Assembly (NCBI RefSeq): GCF_004339765.1
Contig: NZ_SMGO01000002.1
Span: 711,001 to 775,000 of the forward strand
Reading direction: 5' to 3'
From: Albibacterium bauzanense
Lineage (GTDB): Bacteria > Bacteroidota > Bacteroidia > Sphingobacteriales > Sphingobacteriaceae
Length of the DNA: 64,000 bases
Part shown: piece by piece, positions 1 through 8,838 of the stretch
Numbering within the stretch: position 1 is the stretch's first letter
Layout of the letters: the number at the start of each line of letters is the position of its first letter
The notes under the pieces: generated by a model
Told to the model about the DNA's origin: nothing
Databases searched by the model: none
Seen by the model: only the letters and a program-made list of their open reading frames with translations
Position numbers and translations under genes: made by a program

Positions 1-1
1 A

Positions 2-1033
2 TATCATGGAGCTTCGTCTGATATCCTGGTTGATGCTCGTCCACATATAGGAACCAATAAATTACCTCATATTATAGAGGACATTCGAAGGACAATCATA
101 TCTGCAGGAGGGGAGATTCATTTTGAAAAAAAAGTAATTGACATTGAAACGCAGTTTGGAAAAGTAAGAGGGCTTAGAATGGAATCTGGCGAAACAGTTC
201 TTGCAGATTCTGTGATTGTAGCAACAGGACATTCAGCCCGTGATATTTATGAGTTGTTTCATCGAAAGAATTGGTTGTTGGAAGCTAAGCCATTCGCTTT
301 AGGAGTTCGTATTGAACATCCTCAAGAACTAATTGATAAAGTGCAATATCATTGTGATATTAGAGGAGATTACTTGCCTCCGGCTTATTATAGTTTAGTA
401 GAACAAATAGAACAGCGAGGGGTGTTTTCTTTTTGTATGTGTCCAGGCGGTGTAATAGCGCCTTGTGCTACGGCAGAAGGTGAGATTGTTGTAAATGGTT
501 GGTCTCCTTCTAAACGAAACAATCCTTTTGCTAATTCAGGTACAGTTGTTCAGGTTAATTTAAATGATGTGGGGAACTCAGTTAATAATTCACTGGCGTT
601 ATTGAAGTTTCAGAAGTCAATAGAAGAAAAAGCATTTATTTTAGGCGGTGGCAGTCAAGTTGCCCCTGCTCAACGTATGATTGATTTTGTTGAGGGAAGG
701 GTTTCCACGAATTTACCTTTAAATTCATACAAACCAGGAACGCGATCTGTTGATTTGAATGATGTGTTGCCTGATTTTATAGGGAATTCCTTGAAACAGG
801 CTTTGCCTAAATTTGGGAAAAAGATGAAAGGATATTTTACGAATGAAGCCATCTTAGTTGGAGTAGAGTCAAGAACTTCGTCTCCAATCAGAATAGTAAG
901 AGATTCTCAAACTCTTCAGCATCCACAGGTAAAAGGTCTTTACCCATGCGCTGAAGGTGCTGGTTATGCAGGTGGGATTGTTTCTGCGGCGATTGATGGG
1001 ATGAACTGTGCAAAAGCGATAACAAAACTATAG
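2..1033 (+). CDS. FAD-dependent dehydrogenase (COG2509-like), 5' end outside window
   Basis: The reading frame is open from base 2, so the N-terminal part with the first dinucleotide-binding motif lies before the window; 343 residues are visible. The protein resembles the COG2509 family of NAD(P)/FAD-dependent oxidoreductases, usually about 500 residues. Visible family features are a VIVATGHSARD segment (second nucleotide-binding region), a CMCPGGVI motif in the middle and a C-terminal PCAEGAGYAGGI flavin-contacting segment. The first internal ATG (179) is not the real start because clear homologous sequence lies upstream of it. The substrate is unknown. The gene is followed 40 bases later by a CoA-binding protein on the same strand. 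Confidence 0.85.
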   Translation, partial: YHGASSDILVDARPHIGTNKLPHIIEDIRRTIISAGGEIHFEKKVIDIETQFGKVRGLRMESGETVLADSVIVATGHSARDIYELFHRKNWLLEAKPFALGVRIEHPQELIDKVQYHCDIRGDYLPPAYYSLVEQIEQRGVFSFCMCPGGVIAPCATAEGEIVVNGWSPSKRNNPFANSGTVVQVNLNDVGNSVNNSLALLKFQKSIEEKAFILGGGSQVAPAQRMIDFVEGRVSTNLPLNSYKPGTRSVDLNDVLPDFIGNSLKQALPKFGKKMKGYFTNEAILVGVESRTSSPIRIVRDSQTLQHPQVKGLYPCAEGAGYAGGIVSAAIDGMNCAKAITKL

Positions 1034-1073
1034 AGGTATTTTATATGTTAATATGAAAAAACAGGAGGGTATA

Positions 1074-1433
1074 ATGAAAAAGACGATGATAATAGGAGCT
1101 ACGCCTAATATTGATCGATATGCACATAAAGCTGCAACAAGATTGGTTTATACTGGACATAAAATTGTTAATATTGGAATTAAGAAAGGTGAGGTGGCAG
1201 GTAAAGTAATAGAGAAAGCGGATAAGATTTATGATGATGTACATACAATCACGCTTTATATAGGCCCTCAAATTCAGAAGGAATATTATGATTATATTTT
1301 GCAGACTAAACCTAAACGATTAATATTTAACCCTGGTGCAGAAAACTCTGAATTGTACAAGTTGGCCGAAGAGAATGGCATTGAGGCAACCAATGCTTGT
1401 ACTTTAGTTTTGTTAGCAAGCAACCAGTTTTAA
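1074..1433 (+). CDS. CoA-binding domain protein (YccU-like)
   Basis: A 119-residue single-domain Rossmann protein of the CoA_binding family. The N-terminus MKKTMIIGATPNIDRYAHKA carries the nucleotide-binding loop, and IFNPGAENSEL near the end is the typical second conserved segment. An upstream in-frame ATG at 1053 would add seven residues, but a perfect Shine-Dalgarno sequence, AGGAGGG at 1063-1069, sits five bases before the ATG at 1074, so I chose the latter. Strong Shine-Dalgarno sites are uncommon in Bacteroidota, which makes this one informative. The physiological role of these small proteins is not established. It ends five bases from the convergent nucleotidase gene. Confidence 0.85.
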   Translation: MKKTMIIGATPNIDRYAHKAATRLVYTGHKIVNIGIKKGEVAGKVIEKADKIYDDVHTITLYIGPQIQKEYYDYILQTKPKRLIFNPGAENSELYKLAEENGIEATNACTLVLLASNQF

Positions 1434-1437
1434 GGAA

Positions 1438-2145
1438 TTAAAATATTTCCATTAATTCTTTTAATTCAATAATTTGATGTTTAATATCTTTGGGGGTATT
1501 GACTCTATTAGGATTAAAGAAAATTGCGTCTATTCCGAAATTTTGTGCTCCACGAATATCGGCTTCTATACTATCTCCAATCATTATACTTTCGCTTTTT
1601 TCTGCCAAAGCTCCTGTGAGTGCATAATTAAAAATCTCGGGGTGAGGTTTGTGCACACCTATATTCTCTGATATAATAATTTGAGAAAAATACTTAGCTA
1701 TGCCTGTGGTTGCCACTTTGGTTTCTGAAGCTTTTTTAAAGCCATTTGAGATTAGATGGAGTACATATTTATTTTGAAGGTATTCCAATACTTCAATGGC
1801 ATATGGAAATAGATTTGTTTTTTTGGGGCATAGATTTAAGTAATCCTCTTCGAATTGTGAGGGGAATAAGGATGATTCAATACCTAAATCTGTGAATGTA
1901 TTAATAAATCTAGCTGCTCTTAATTGATCTTTTGTTATCTCTCCCATATGATACTGAGACCATAATTGGTGGTTGTTCTTAGTATAGACCTCTATAAAAA
2001 TATCAGAAGAGGAGAGGCCTAATTCTTTGAATTTATAAATTTCAAAGAGTTCAGTAAGTGCTTCTCCAGCATTTTTATCAAAATCCCATAGGGTATGATC
2101 TAGATCAAAGAATAAATGTTTTTTAGATTTAAATGATAGACTCAT
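1438..2145 (-). CDS. yjjG: HAD-family pyrimidine nucleotidase, YjjG type
   Basis: A 235-residue haloacid-dehalogenase hydrolase. Motif I is FFDLDHT (nucleophile D14, acid D16), the lysine motif is HKPHPEIF and motif IV is MIGDSIEADIRGA. A helical cap lies between motif I and the SNGFKKA segment (motif II). The overall pattern matches the YjjG/YfnB group, which dephosphorylates non-canonical and canonical pyrimidine nucleoside monophosphates. Its start overlaps the stop of the upstream uracil phosphoribosyltransferase gene by four bases, so the two are translationally coupled and both act on pyrimidine nucleotides. The exact substrate is inferred from the family. Confidence 0.85.
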   Translation of the reverse strand: MSLSFKSKKHLFFDLDHTLWDFDKNAGEALTELFEIYKFKELGLSSSDIFIEVYTKNNHQLWSQYHMGEITKDQLRAARFINTFTDLGIESSLFPSQFEEDYLNLCPKKTNLFPYAIEVLEYLQNKYVLHLISNGFKKASETKVATTGIAKYFSQIIISENIGVHKPHPEIFNYALTGALAEKSESIMIGDSIEADIRGAQNFGIDAIFFNPNRVNTPKDIKHQIIELKELMEIF

Positions 2146-2795
2146 CGCTTTTCACCTTTTCCACCATAAGCAAGATCTCCTGCATCTCCTAACCCTGGAA
2201 CGATATAGGCCTTGCTGGTTAATTCAGCATCAACTGCACCTATCCAGAAAGAAGCATTTGGCAAGAAAGCTTTCGCATGCTCTAACCCCGCTTCACTTGC
2301 GATTGCAGATACAACATGAAGTTTCTTAATTTTGTATTGAGCAAATAATTCTTTACATACAAGAACCATACTTTTGCCAGTTGCCAGCATCGCATCTGAA
2401 ATGATAACTGTACGGCCGTTAAGATCAGGAGTGGTTTGATATTCTTTATAAATTTCAAATTCCCCACTCTTTCTTGTCTTGCGATAAGTAGCTATAAAGG
2501 CACAATCAGATTGGTCAAAGATATTTAATAAGCCTTGATGTAATGGTAACCCAGCTCTTAAAATAGTAGCTAATATGGGATTTTGTATTAATAGCTGCGT
2601 TTTGGCCTCCCCTAACGGTGTAGTAGTGTTTTTAATCTCGTAAGAAAGTGTTTTACTGATTTCATAAGCAAATATTTCACCTATTCTTTCCAGATTCTTG
2701 CGGAAGCGCATTTGATCATTTTGAATATCAACATCCCTTAGTTCTGCAAGAAAGTGATTTGCAATACTATTTGTATCAGTTAATATATGGATCAT
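2142..2795 (-). CDS. upp: Uracil phosphoribosyltransferase
   Basis: This cytosolic salvage enzyme makes UMP from uracil and PRPP. The 217-residue protein has the PRPP-binding loop VIISDAMLATGKSM about residues 130-143, an upstream PILATILRAGLP segment and a C-terminal PGLGDAGDLAYGG uracil-binding motif. Length fits the family (about 210). It is the first gene of a two-gene leftward operon with the YjjG-type nucleotidase and is divergent from uvrB, with 81 bases between the start codons. Confidence 0.93.
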   Translation of the reverse strand: MIHILTDTNSIANHFLAELRDVDIQNDQMRFRKNLERIGEIFAYEISKTLSYEIKNTTTPLGEAKTQLLIQNPILATILRAGLPLHQGLLNIFDQSDCAFIATYRKTRKSGEFEIYKEYQTTPDLNGRTVIISDAMLATGKSMVLVCKELFAQYKIKKLHVVSAIASEAGLEHAKAFLPNASFWIGAVDAELTSKAYIVPGLGDAGDLAYGGKGEKR

Positions 2796-2813
2796 AGGAC
2801 AAAAATAGATTAA

Positions 2814-2840
2814 TTGCTGACTATATTATCTTTAAATTTG
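2814..2840 (+). promoter_or_regulatory. Candidate uvrB promoter
   Basis: TAAATTTG at 2833-2840 matches the Bacteroidetes -7 box TAnnTTTG exactly. A TTG at 2814-2816 could be the -33 element, although the 16-base spacer is shorter than the usual 19 to 21. This would leave a leader of about 30 bases before the uvrB ATG. No LexA-like palindrome was recognised nearby. Confidence 0.4.
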
Positions 2841-2876
2841 TAAAACAATTTATTCCTCTTTAAGTTTTGGTTACAC

Positions 2877-4904
2877 ATGGAATTCAAAATCACTTCAGAA
2901 TATCAACCTACTGGTGATCAGCCAGAGGCTATAAGACAGTTAGTTGAAGGTGTAAATACCGGCGATCATTATCAGAATTTGTTGGGGGTTACGGGCTCTG
3001 GCAAAACCTTTACAATCGCTAATGTAATTCAGCAGACACAGAAGCCAACACTTATTTTAAGCCATAACAAAACACTCGCCGCACAGTTATATGGGGAGTT
3101 TAAGCAGTTTTTCCCAGAGAATTCGGTTAACTACTTTGTCTCTTATTATGATTACTATCAGCCAGAGGCATATATTGCTACCTCAAATACTTATATAGAA
3201 AAAGATCTGGCTATAAATGATGAGATTGAAAAATTACGTTTAAAGACGACTTCTTCCTTAATGTCTGGGAGGAGAGATCTTATTGTTGTTTCTTCAATCT
3301 CTTGTATTTATGGAATGGGGAATCCGGAAGATTTTTCTCGTATGGTATTTAGATTTGCCGTTGGAACAGTAATCTCTCGCAATTCTTTTCTTCATAGACT
3401 TGTTGAGATCTTATATACCAGGACAACTTTAGAGTTTAAACGGGGTACATTTAGGGTGAAGGGAGATATTGTGGATGTTTATCCTGCTTATATGGATGAA
3501 GCCTATCGTATTTCTTTTTTTGGAGATGAGATTGAAGAGTTGGCAGTGATTGATCCGGATAGTGGAAAGACACTAGAGAAAATGACTGATCTTGCTTTAT
3601 TCCCTGCAAACTTGTTTGTTACTCCTCGTGAACGGTTTACTGAATCTATTTGGAATATTCAAGAAGAGTTGATGTTACGTAAAGAACAACTTATTGGTGA
3701 TGGAAGAATGCTTGAAGCAAAACGTTTAGAAGAACGAGTAAATTATGATCTGGAGATGATGCGTGAGCTTGGTTATTGTAGCGGGATAGAGAATTATTCC
3801 AGGTTTTTTGATGGGAGACAGCCAGGCATGCGCCCGTTCTGTTTATTAGATTATTTTCCTGATGATTATTTAATGGTAATTGATGAAAGCCATGTTACTG
3901 TTCCTCAGATTCGAGCGATGTATGGTGGCGATCGGTCAAGAAAGTTGTCATTAGTTGAATATGGCTTCCGTTTACCTGCTGCGCTGGATAATCGACCTTT
4001 AAATTTCCCTGAATTTGAAGCTTTGGCCCCTCAAACCATTTATGTAAGTGCTACTCCAGGTGATTATGAACTACAACAGACTGAAGGAGTTGTAGTAGAG
4101 CAAGTTATTCGCCCAACGGGTTTACTTGATCCACGAATAGAGATTCGGCCGATTGTTAATCAAGTAGATGATCTACTGGATGAGATTGATAAGACTGTTA
4201 AGGAGGGTGGAAGAATATTAGTGACGACTTTAACTAAGCGCATGTCTGAAGAGTTAACTAAATACATGGCTCGGTTAGGTGTAAAAGTACGTTATATACA
4301 TTCAGAGATAAAAACTTTTGAGAGGGTAGAAATCCTTCGGGGATTGCGTTTAGGCGAATTTGACGTTTTAGTAGGAATTAACTTGTTAAGAGAAGGACTT
4401 GATTTGCCTGAAGTTACTTTAGTCACAATTTTAGATGCCGATAAAGAAGGTTTTTTAAGGTCGGAGCGCTCATTAATTCAGACGATAGGTCGTGCTGCGA
4501 GGAATGAGAAGGGAAGAGTGATTATGTATGCTGACAGTATAACAAAAAGTATGCAGATTACTATCGAGGAAACAGACCGACGTCGGGAAAAACAGATAGC
4601 TTATAATGAGTTGCATGGTATTGTTCCACGAACAGTTGGAAAGTCACGTGAGGAAATTATAGGACAAACCTCTGTAGCTGATTTTAAAGGTGGTATAGCG
4701 AAAGCATATGCCGGACCAGATGATGCTAGTTTAGCTGCTGACCCGGTAATTCAATATATGGATAAGCCGCAGTTGCAAAAAGCATTTGAGAATGCACAGA
4801 AGCAGATGCAGAAATCTGCAAAGGCAATGGACTTCTTAGAGGCTGCCAAATACCGTGACGAAATGTTTGCTCTGGAGAAAGTTATGAAGGAAAGATATTC
4901 TTAG
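2877..4904 (+). CDS. uvrB: Excinuclease ABC subunit B
   Basis: UvrB is the damage-verifying helicase-like subunit of nucleotide excision repair. The 675-residue protein has Walker A GVTGSGKT at 37-44, the beta-hairpin segment YYDYYQPEAY near residue 92 that probes DNA, a Walker B-like VIDESHV near 335, helicase motif VI QTIGRAARN near 540 and a C-terminal UVR domain (FLEAAKYRDEM) that contacts UvrA and UvrC. Length is normal. It is monocistronic; its stop codon overlaps the stop of the convergent ytxJ-like gene by three bases. Confidence 0.97.
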   Translation: MEFKITSEYQPTGDQPEAIRQLVEGVNTGDHYQNLLGVTGSGKTFTIANVIQQTQKPTLILSHNKTLAAQLYGEFKQFFPENSVNYFVSYYDYYQPEAYIATSNTYIEKDLAINDEIEKLRLKTTSSLMSGRRDLIVVSSISCIYGMGNPEDFSRMVFRFAVGTVISRNSFLHRLVEILYTRTTLEFKRGTFRVKGDIVDVYPAYMDEAYRISFFGDEIEELAVIDPDSGKTLEKMTDLALFPANLFVTPRERFTESIWNIQEELMLRKEQLIGDGRMLEAKRLEERVNYDLEMMRELGYCSGIENYSRFFDGRQPGMRPFCLLDYFPDDYLMVIDESHVTVPQIRAMYGGDRSRKLSLVEYGFRLPAALDNRPLNFPEFEALAPQTIYVSATPGDYELQQTEGVVVEQVIRPTGLLDPRIEIRPIVNQVDDLLDEIDKTVKEGGRILVTTLTKRMSEELTKYMARLGVKVRYIHSEIKTFERVEILRGLRLGEFDVLVGINLLREGLDLPEVTLVTILDADKEGFLRSERSLIQTIGRAARNEKGRVIMYADSITKSMQITIEETDRRREKQIAYNELHGIVPRTVGKSREEIIGQTSVADFKGGIAKAYAGPDDASLAADPVIQYMDKPQLQKAFENAQKQMQKSAKAMDFLEAAKYRDEMFALEKVMKERYS

Positions 4905-5242
4905 GATGTAACTTCTTCAATCTTCATAACAATATCTGCTATATTTATTTCATTATGCGAGCTATTGTAGATACACTCTTGGTTATATATTAATAGAACT
5001 TGTGGAGATTCATGCTTTACTTTCCAAAGTTCTGAAACCTGATTAGAGAGTTCACGAAATTTTATTAAATCAAGAAAATACGTTTGTATATTTTCAGGTA
5101 ATAATACAGCTTCTAATTCTATGTTTCGTTTTGCCATGCTGCTTACGGGGCAGCGAGTACTGTGTTTGAAAATCAATATAGGTTTAGAATGAGTATTAAT
5201 ATCTTCTAATTGATTAATGGAGTCTAATGGTATCCAGTTCAT
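4901..5242 (-). CDS. ytxJ: YtxJ-family bacillithiol-system protein
   Basis: A 113-residue thioredoxin-fold protein with the family motif KHSTRCPVS; Cys31 is the only cysteine in the active-site position, as in monothiol bacilliredoxin-like proteins. YtxJ is linked to the bacillithiol redox buffer by phylogenetic co-occurrence. The gene lies two bases downstream of a secreted protein gene, so the two may be cotranscribed, and it is convergent with uvrB. The exact redox partner is not known. Confidence 0.8.
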   Translation of the reverse strand: MNWIPLDSINQLEDINTHSKPILIFKHSTRCPVSSMAKRNIELEAVLLPENIQTYFLDLIKFRELSNQVSELWKVKHESPQVLLIYNQECIYNSSHNEINIADIVMKIEEVTS

Positions 5243-5244
5243 GA

Positions 5245-5979
5245 TTATAGATTCTTGAATTTTGAAATTTCAACATTTAATAAGGCGGCGACAATGGGAT
5301 ATTGAAAAACTGTACCGCTAATCTTATCTGTAAATTGTGTGGCTAAGGTTAGTCCTCCACCGACGTCTTTAACTCTTGAGCTAAGAAATTCATGTGTTTT
5401 TTCATGTTCTTTATCGAAAGTTTCCCACTTGTTAATTATCCCTGTTTGGGAGTCAATATATAGTTTTGCAGATTCAGATTTATTGTTCGACAGATCTACT
5501 CCTAGTATAAAATATTTTTTTAAATCAATAATTACAGGATCTTGAACAATAGGCTTAAGGCTTTTATTTGCTATTTGAATAGGTGTAAATAACAAATAAG
5601 AATCTTCTTTGAAAAGTTGGGTAATGCTTTCTAACAATTCCAAATTTTGAGTTTTTTCATTATTTAAAAATACTTCTCCCGTATCATTTTGTGTATTGAA
5701 TAATACTGTTAAAGAGTCACCACCCTCCGTTTTCCCTTCGAATCTACAGTCTTTCGTTTCCCAATCATATATATAGGTACGTTCTTCCTGGATTTCAGAG
5801 TGATCTTCATTAATGCAGCTAAACATTATATAGCGTGCATCTCTTAGAGATTTTTCACCACCTATCCCTTCTAGCAGCTTATTTATTGCAGTAATTTGTT
5901 CTTGACCATTTGATTTGAGAGAGATGGAATTGAGCAGAAAAAGAAAAGCCAGGAATATTGATGTTCTTTTATTGCACAT
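5245..5979 (-). CDS. Secreted protein of unknown function
   Basis: A 244-residue protein with a Sec signal peptide (hydrophobic FLAFLFLLNSI, cleavage probably near residue 25, after NG or GQ). The mature part is mostly beta-strand in pattern, with segments such as YIYDWETKDCRFEG and LYIDSQTGIINKWETF. These resemble LolA/LolB-like outer-membrane lipoprotein-sorting folds, but no defining motif is present. I do not recognise the family. It is upstream of and almost touching the YtxJ-like gene. Confidence 0.7.
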   Translation of the reverse strand: MCNKRTSIFLAFLFLLNSISLKSNGQEQITAINKLLEGIGGEKSLRDARYIMFSCINEDHSEIQEERTYIYDWETKDCRFEGKTEGGDSLTVLFNTQNDTGEVFLNNEKTQNLELLESITQLFKEDSYLLFTPIQIANKSLKPIVQDPVIIDLKKYFILGVDLSNNKSESAKLYIDSQTGIINKWETFDKEHEKTHEFLSSRVKDVGGGLTLATQFTDKISGTVFQYPIVAALLNVEISKFKNL

Positions 5980-6057
5980 GATATTTAATTCTTTTAAACA
6001 ATTAAAATCTTATATCTAGTCAAAGATAGAGTAAATTTTAATAAAAGAGATTTTGGA

Positions 6058-6552
6058 TTATTTAATTAGATCGGAGGAAATCTTTGCCATTTGAATAGCC
6101 GTAATTGCAGCTTCTTCTCCTTTATTACCATGTATTCCGCCTGCGCGATCCTCGGCTTGTTGTTGATTGTCTGTTGTTAGAACACCGAAAATTACAGGTT
6201 TGCTATATTTTAATGAGACATTAGTAATTCCATTTGCAACCGCATTGCATATGAAGTCGAAGTGACGCGTTTCTCCTTGTATCACACATCCTAAACATAT
6301 AACAGCGTCAATTGATGCATCTTGTAATAGAATATCTGCACCAGAGGTAAGCTCAAAACTTCCAGGTACCTGGATCGTCTTAATATTATCCTGTTTAGCT
6401 CCTTTATCTAATAGGAGCTGGTAGGCACCATCATAGAGAGAGCCTGTTACGGCAGCATTCCATTGGGCAACAACAATCCCAAATGTGAATGCTTCAGCAG
6501 AATAAGCCTTTAAGTGCGTGAAATCTGACAGGCTTTTAAGATGAGTTGCCAT
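6058..6552 (-). CDS. ribH: 6,7-dimethyl-8-ribityllumazine synthase
   Basis: RibH condenses 3,4-dihydroxy-2-butanone-4-phosphate with the ribitylaminouracil intermediate, the penultimate step of riboflavin synthesis. At 164 residues it has family length. Motifs visible are PGSFELTSGADIL, CLGCVIQGETRHFDF (the His of RHFDF is the catalytic base) and PVIFGVLTTDNQQQAEDRAGG. It is 12 bases downstream of a TPR protein on the same strand. The other riboflavin genes are not in the window. Confidence 0.95.
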   Translation of the reverse strand: MATHLKSLSDFTHLKAYSAEAFTFGIVVAQWNAAVTGSLYDGAYQLLLDKGAKQDNIKTIQVPGSFELTSGADILLQDASIDAVICLGCVIQGETRHFDFICNAVANGITNVSLKYSKPVIFGVLTTDNQQQAEDRAGGIHGNKGEEAAITAIQMAKISSDLIK

Positions 6553-6564
6553 TTTATAAATTAA

Positions 6565-7248
6565 TTACAAGTGTGCTTCTGCGCGTGCTATGTAGGTATC
6601 TACCATAGAAGCTTCTTGACTTTGAGGAAATTGACTTTTAATTTTATTATAAGCATCTAGGGCTCCTTGGAAATCATTTTGAGCCTCACATACCAAGCCT
6701 AGTTTCTTCAAAAATAAAGGGGATGTAAAATCATTTGCCTTTATATCTGCAGCTTTTTTGTATTGGGTGGCAGCTTGTTTATAATCTTTTAATTCCGAGT
6801 AGGCATCACCTAAGAGACCGATAACTAGTGGATCTAAGATTGGACTACCTGTTGAGGTGTAATTTTCAAGAGCATTTATAGCATCTTGATATTGACCTTG
6901 ACGTAAATAAAGTCCTCCAAGATAAGCATTAGCAATATTTGCTGAGGGAGTATTTGAATATTCCGCTGCGATCTGTTCAAAACCGGGATATGAACCGTCC
7001 CCATTTATAGCAAGCTTCTGTAAAGAGTCTATTTGTGCATAGCTTTCTGCTTTAAAAATCTCATTACTAGCCTTCTCAGCACGTGGTGCTAAGTAAAGTT
7101 GCTGATAGCCAAAATATAGTAGAACTAATACTACAATACCTAGAGCAATAAAACCTAGACTCTTTTCATTTTCTTTAATGAAGCTTCTTTCTCCGCCATG
7201 GTGGATAGTTGAAGTTGCTACTTTTTTATTTTTTTGTTGTGTTGACAT
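6565..7248 (-). CDS. Membrane-anchored tetratricopeptide-repeat protein
   Basis: A 227-residue protein with a cytoplasmic N-terminus, one transmembrane segment (about residues 32-52, LGFIALGIVVLVLLYFGY) and at least three TPR-like helical pairs in the periplasmic part, for example ANAYLGGLYLRQGQYQDAI, GLLGDAYSELKDYKQAAT and LGLVCEAQNDFQGALDAYN. The layout recalls YfgM-type envelope proteins. It may act as a scaffold in the envelope; no enzymatic motif is visible. It probably shares a transcript with ribH and is divergent from recF. Confidence 0.8.
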   Translation of the reverse strand: MSTQQKNKKVATSTIHHGGERSFIKENEKSLGFIALGIVVLVLLYFGYQQLYLAPRAEKASNEIFKAESYAQIDSLQKLAINGDGSYPGFEQIAAEYSNTPSANIANAYLGGLYLRQGQYQDAINALENYTSTGSPILDPLVIGLLGDAYSELKDYKQAATQYKKAADIKANDFTSPLFLKKLGLVCEAQNDFQGALDAYNKIKSQFPQSQEASMVDTYIARAEAHL

Positions 7249-7421
7249 TTCTTAAAATAAATTCGGACTGCAAAAATACATTTTTACAGCGTACAAACAA
7301 GAAACTTAGATAAGTTTATATGCTAAAGTGATGATTTTAATGTTATTGTACTAGAAAGATCGAATGTTAAATGTCTAAAAGTACACAAAATAGAATATAT
7401 TATTTCACTAATTAAAAAAAC

Positions 7422-7429
7422 TATCTTTG
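7422..7429 (+). promoter_or_regulatory. -7 promoter box of recF
   Basis: TATCTTTG matches TAnnTTTG exactly and ends only six bases before the ATG at 7436. The transcript would therefore have almost no leader. The box covers the alternative TTG start at 7427, which argues against that start. No clear -33 TTG is seen at the usual distance. Confidence 0.45.
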
Positions 7430-7435
7430 TTTCTT

Positions 7436-8548
7436 ATGTGGATTAAGCACCTTTCTGCCCTAAATTTTAAAAACTATGCTGAATTTGCCATTGATTTCTC
7501 CTCGGGAGTAAATGCTTTTTCTGGCGATAATGGTGCTGGAAAAACTAACCTATTAGATGCGATTCATTATCTGTCTTTATGTAAGAGTTATTTTAACCCA
7601 ATAGATTCTCAGCAAATTAAACATGGGAATGATTTTTTTATGCTTCAAGGAATTTTCAGGAGGAATGAGGAAGAGGATACAGTTTCTTGTAGTTTAAAAA
7701 GAAATCAAAAGAAACAGTTCAAGCGTAATAAAAAGGAATATTCGCGATTGGCAGATCATATAGGATTATTTCCCTTGGTAATGATATCTCCTAATGATTC
7801 CATTCTAATTACTGAGGGTAGTGAAGAGAGAAGAAGGTTTATCGATAATGTGATTTCTCAAACAGACAGTCATTATCTGGATTTATTGATAAGTTATAAT
7901 CGTATTCTTCAAAACAGAAATGGTTTATTGAAACAGCATAAACAAGGGTCTTTTGATTTGGATTTATTATCGGTTTATGATGCCCAGCTAATAGAGCCAG
8001 GTAATAAAATATATATGCAGCGTAAGCTTTTTATGGAGTCTTTCACAAAATTGTTTAATAAACATTATTCGTTTTTGACAGACAACGCTGAGCCGGTCAC
8101 ACTTTTCTATGAATCTCAGTTAAATAAGAGTAATTTTCTTGATCTGCTTAATCAATCTGCTGAAAGAGATCAGATCTTAGAACGTACAACTTCAGGAATT
8201 CATAAAGATGATTTGATTTTTACGGTGAATGATATGCCCTTAAAGAAGTTTGGATCACAAGGGCAGCAGAAGTCTTTTTTGATAGCGTTAAAATTGGCTC
8301 AGTATAATTATCTGGTAAACAAAAAAGGATATAAACCATTACTTCTTTTGGATGATATCTTTGATAAACTAGATGATAAACGAATAAAACGACTCATGGA
8401 AATGGTGTCTCAAGATGAATTTGGCCAGATATTTATTACTCATACTAACCTGGATAGAATTAAGGAGATCTTTAAAAACATTCCTTGTGATTTGCGTACT
8501 TTTGAAGTTACTATGGGAGCGATTAGTGAAACATCGAGTGAATTATGA
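7436..8548 (+). CDS. recF: DNA replication and repair protein RecF
   Basis: RecF is an SMC-like ATPase that helps load RecA at gaps through RecO/RecR. Counting from the ATG at 7436, the protein has 370 residues, Walker A GDNGAGKT at 30-37, the signature GSQGQQKSF near residue 270 and Walker B LLLLDDIFDKLD near 300. The N-terminus MWIKHLSALNFKNY is typical of the family; a TTG nine bases upstream is unlikely because it falls in the promoter box. The stop overlaps the start of the next gene by four bases. Confidence 0.95.
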   Translation: MWIKHLSALNFKNYAEFAIDFSSGVNAFSGDNGAGKTNLLDAIHYLSLCKSYFNPIDSQQIKHGNDFFMLQGIFRRNEEEDTVSCSLKRNQKKQFKRNKKEYSRLADHIGLFPLVMISPNDSILITEGSEERRRFIDNVISQTDSHYLDLLISYNRILQNRNGLLKQHKQGSFDLDLLSVYDAQLIEPGNKIYMQRKLFMESFTKLFNKHYSFLTDNAEPVTLFYESQLNKSNFLDLLNQSAERDQILERTTSGIHKDDLIFTVNDMPLKKFGSQGQQKSFLIALKLAQYNYLVNKKGYKPLLLLDDIFDKLDDKRIKRLMEMVSQDEFGQIFITHTNLDRIKEIFKNIPCDLRTFEVTMGAISETSSEL

Positions 8549-8838
8549 TTAAGAGGAATAATGATAAAACGCTGAAAGAGGCTATAGAGCAAATGCTGGA
8601 TGTTTATCGCTTGCGAAAGAAATTCGATGAAACCGCTCTTATTGCTGCTTGGCCAGAACTCATGGGAAATGCAATTGCAAGTAGAACCACGCAGATTTAT
8701 ATTGCAGATAAAAAGCTATTTATACGCATTGAATCTTCTGTTATTAAAAATGAATTAATGATGATGAAAAGCCAGATTCTTGAAAAACTAAATGATAGGG
8801 CTGGTAAAGAAGTTATTACTTCGATTGTAATTCTGTAA
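8545..8838 (+). CDS. DUF721 (DciA-like) protein
   Basis: A 97-residue protein with the DUF721 pattern: an N-terminal helix (LKEAIEQMLDVYRLRKKFDE), then AAWPELMGNAIASRTTQIYI and a C-terminal SVIKNELMMMKSQILEKLN. The KH-like domain occurs in DciA, the ancestral loader of the replicative helicase DnaB. Four-base overlap with recF shows coupling and supports a link to DNA replication or repair. Its 3' end overlaps the convergent aroK gene by 23 bases. Function as helicase loader is inferred from the family, not shown here. Confidence 0.85.
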   Translation: MIKRNNDKTLKEAIEQMLDVYRLRKKFDETALIAAWPELMGNAIASRTTQIYIADKKLFIRIESSVIKNELMMMKSQILEKLNDRAGKEVITSIVIL

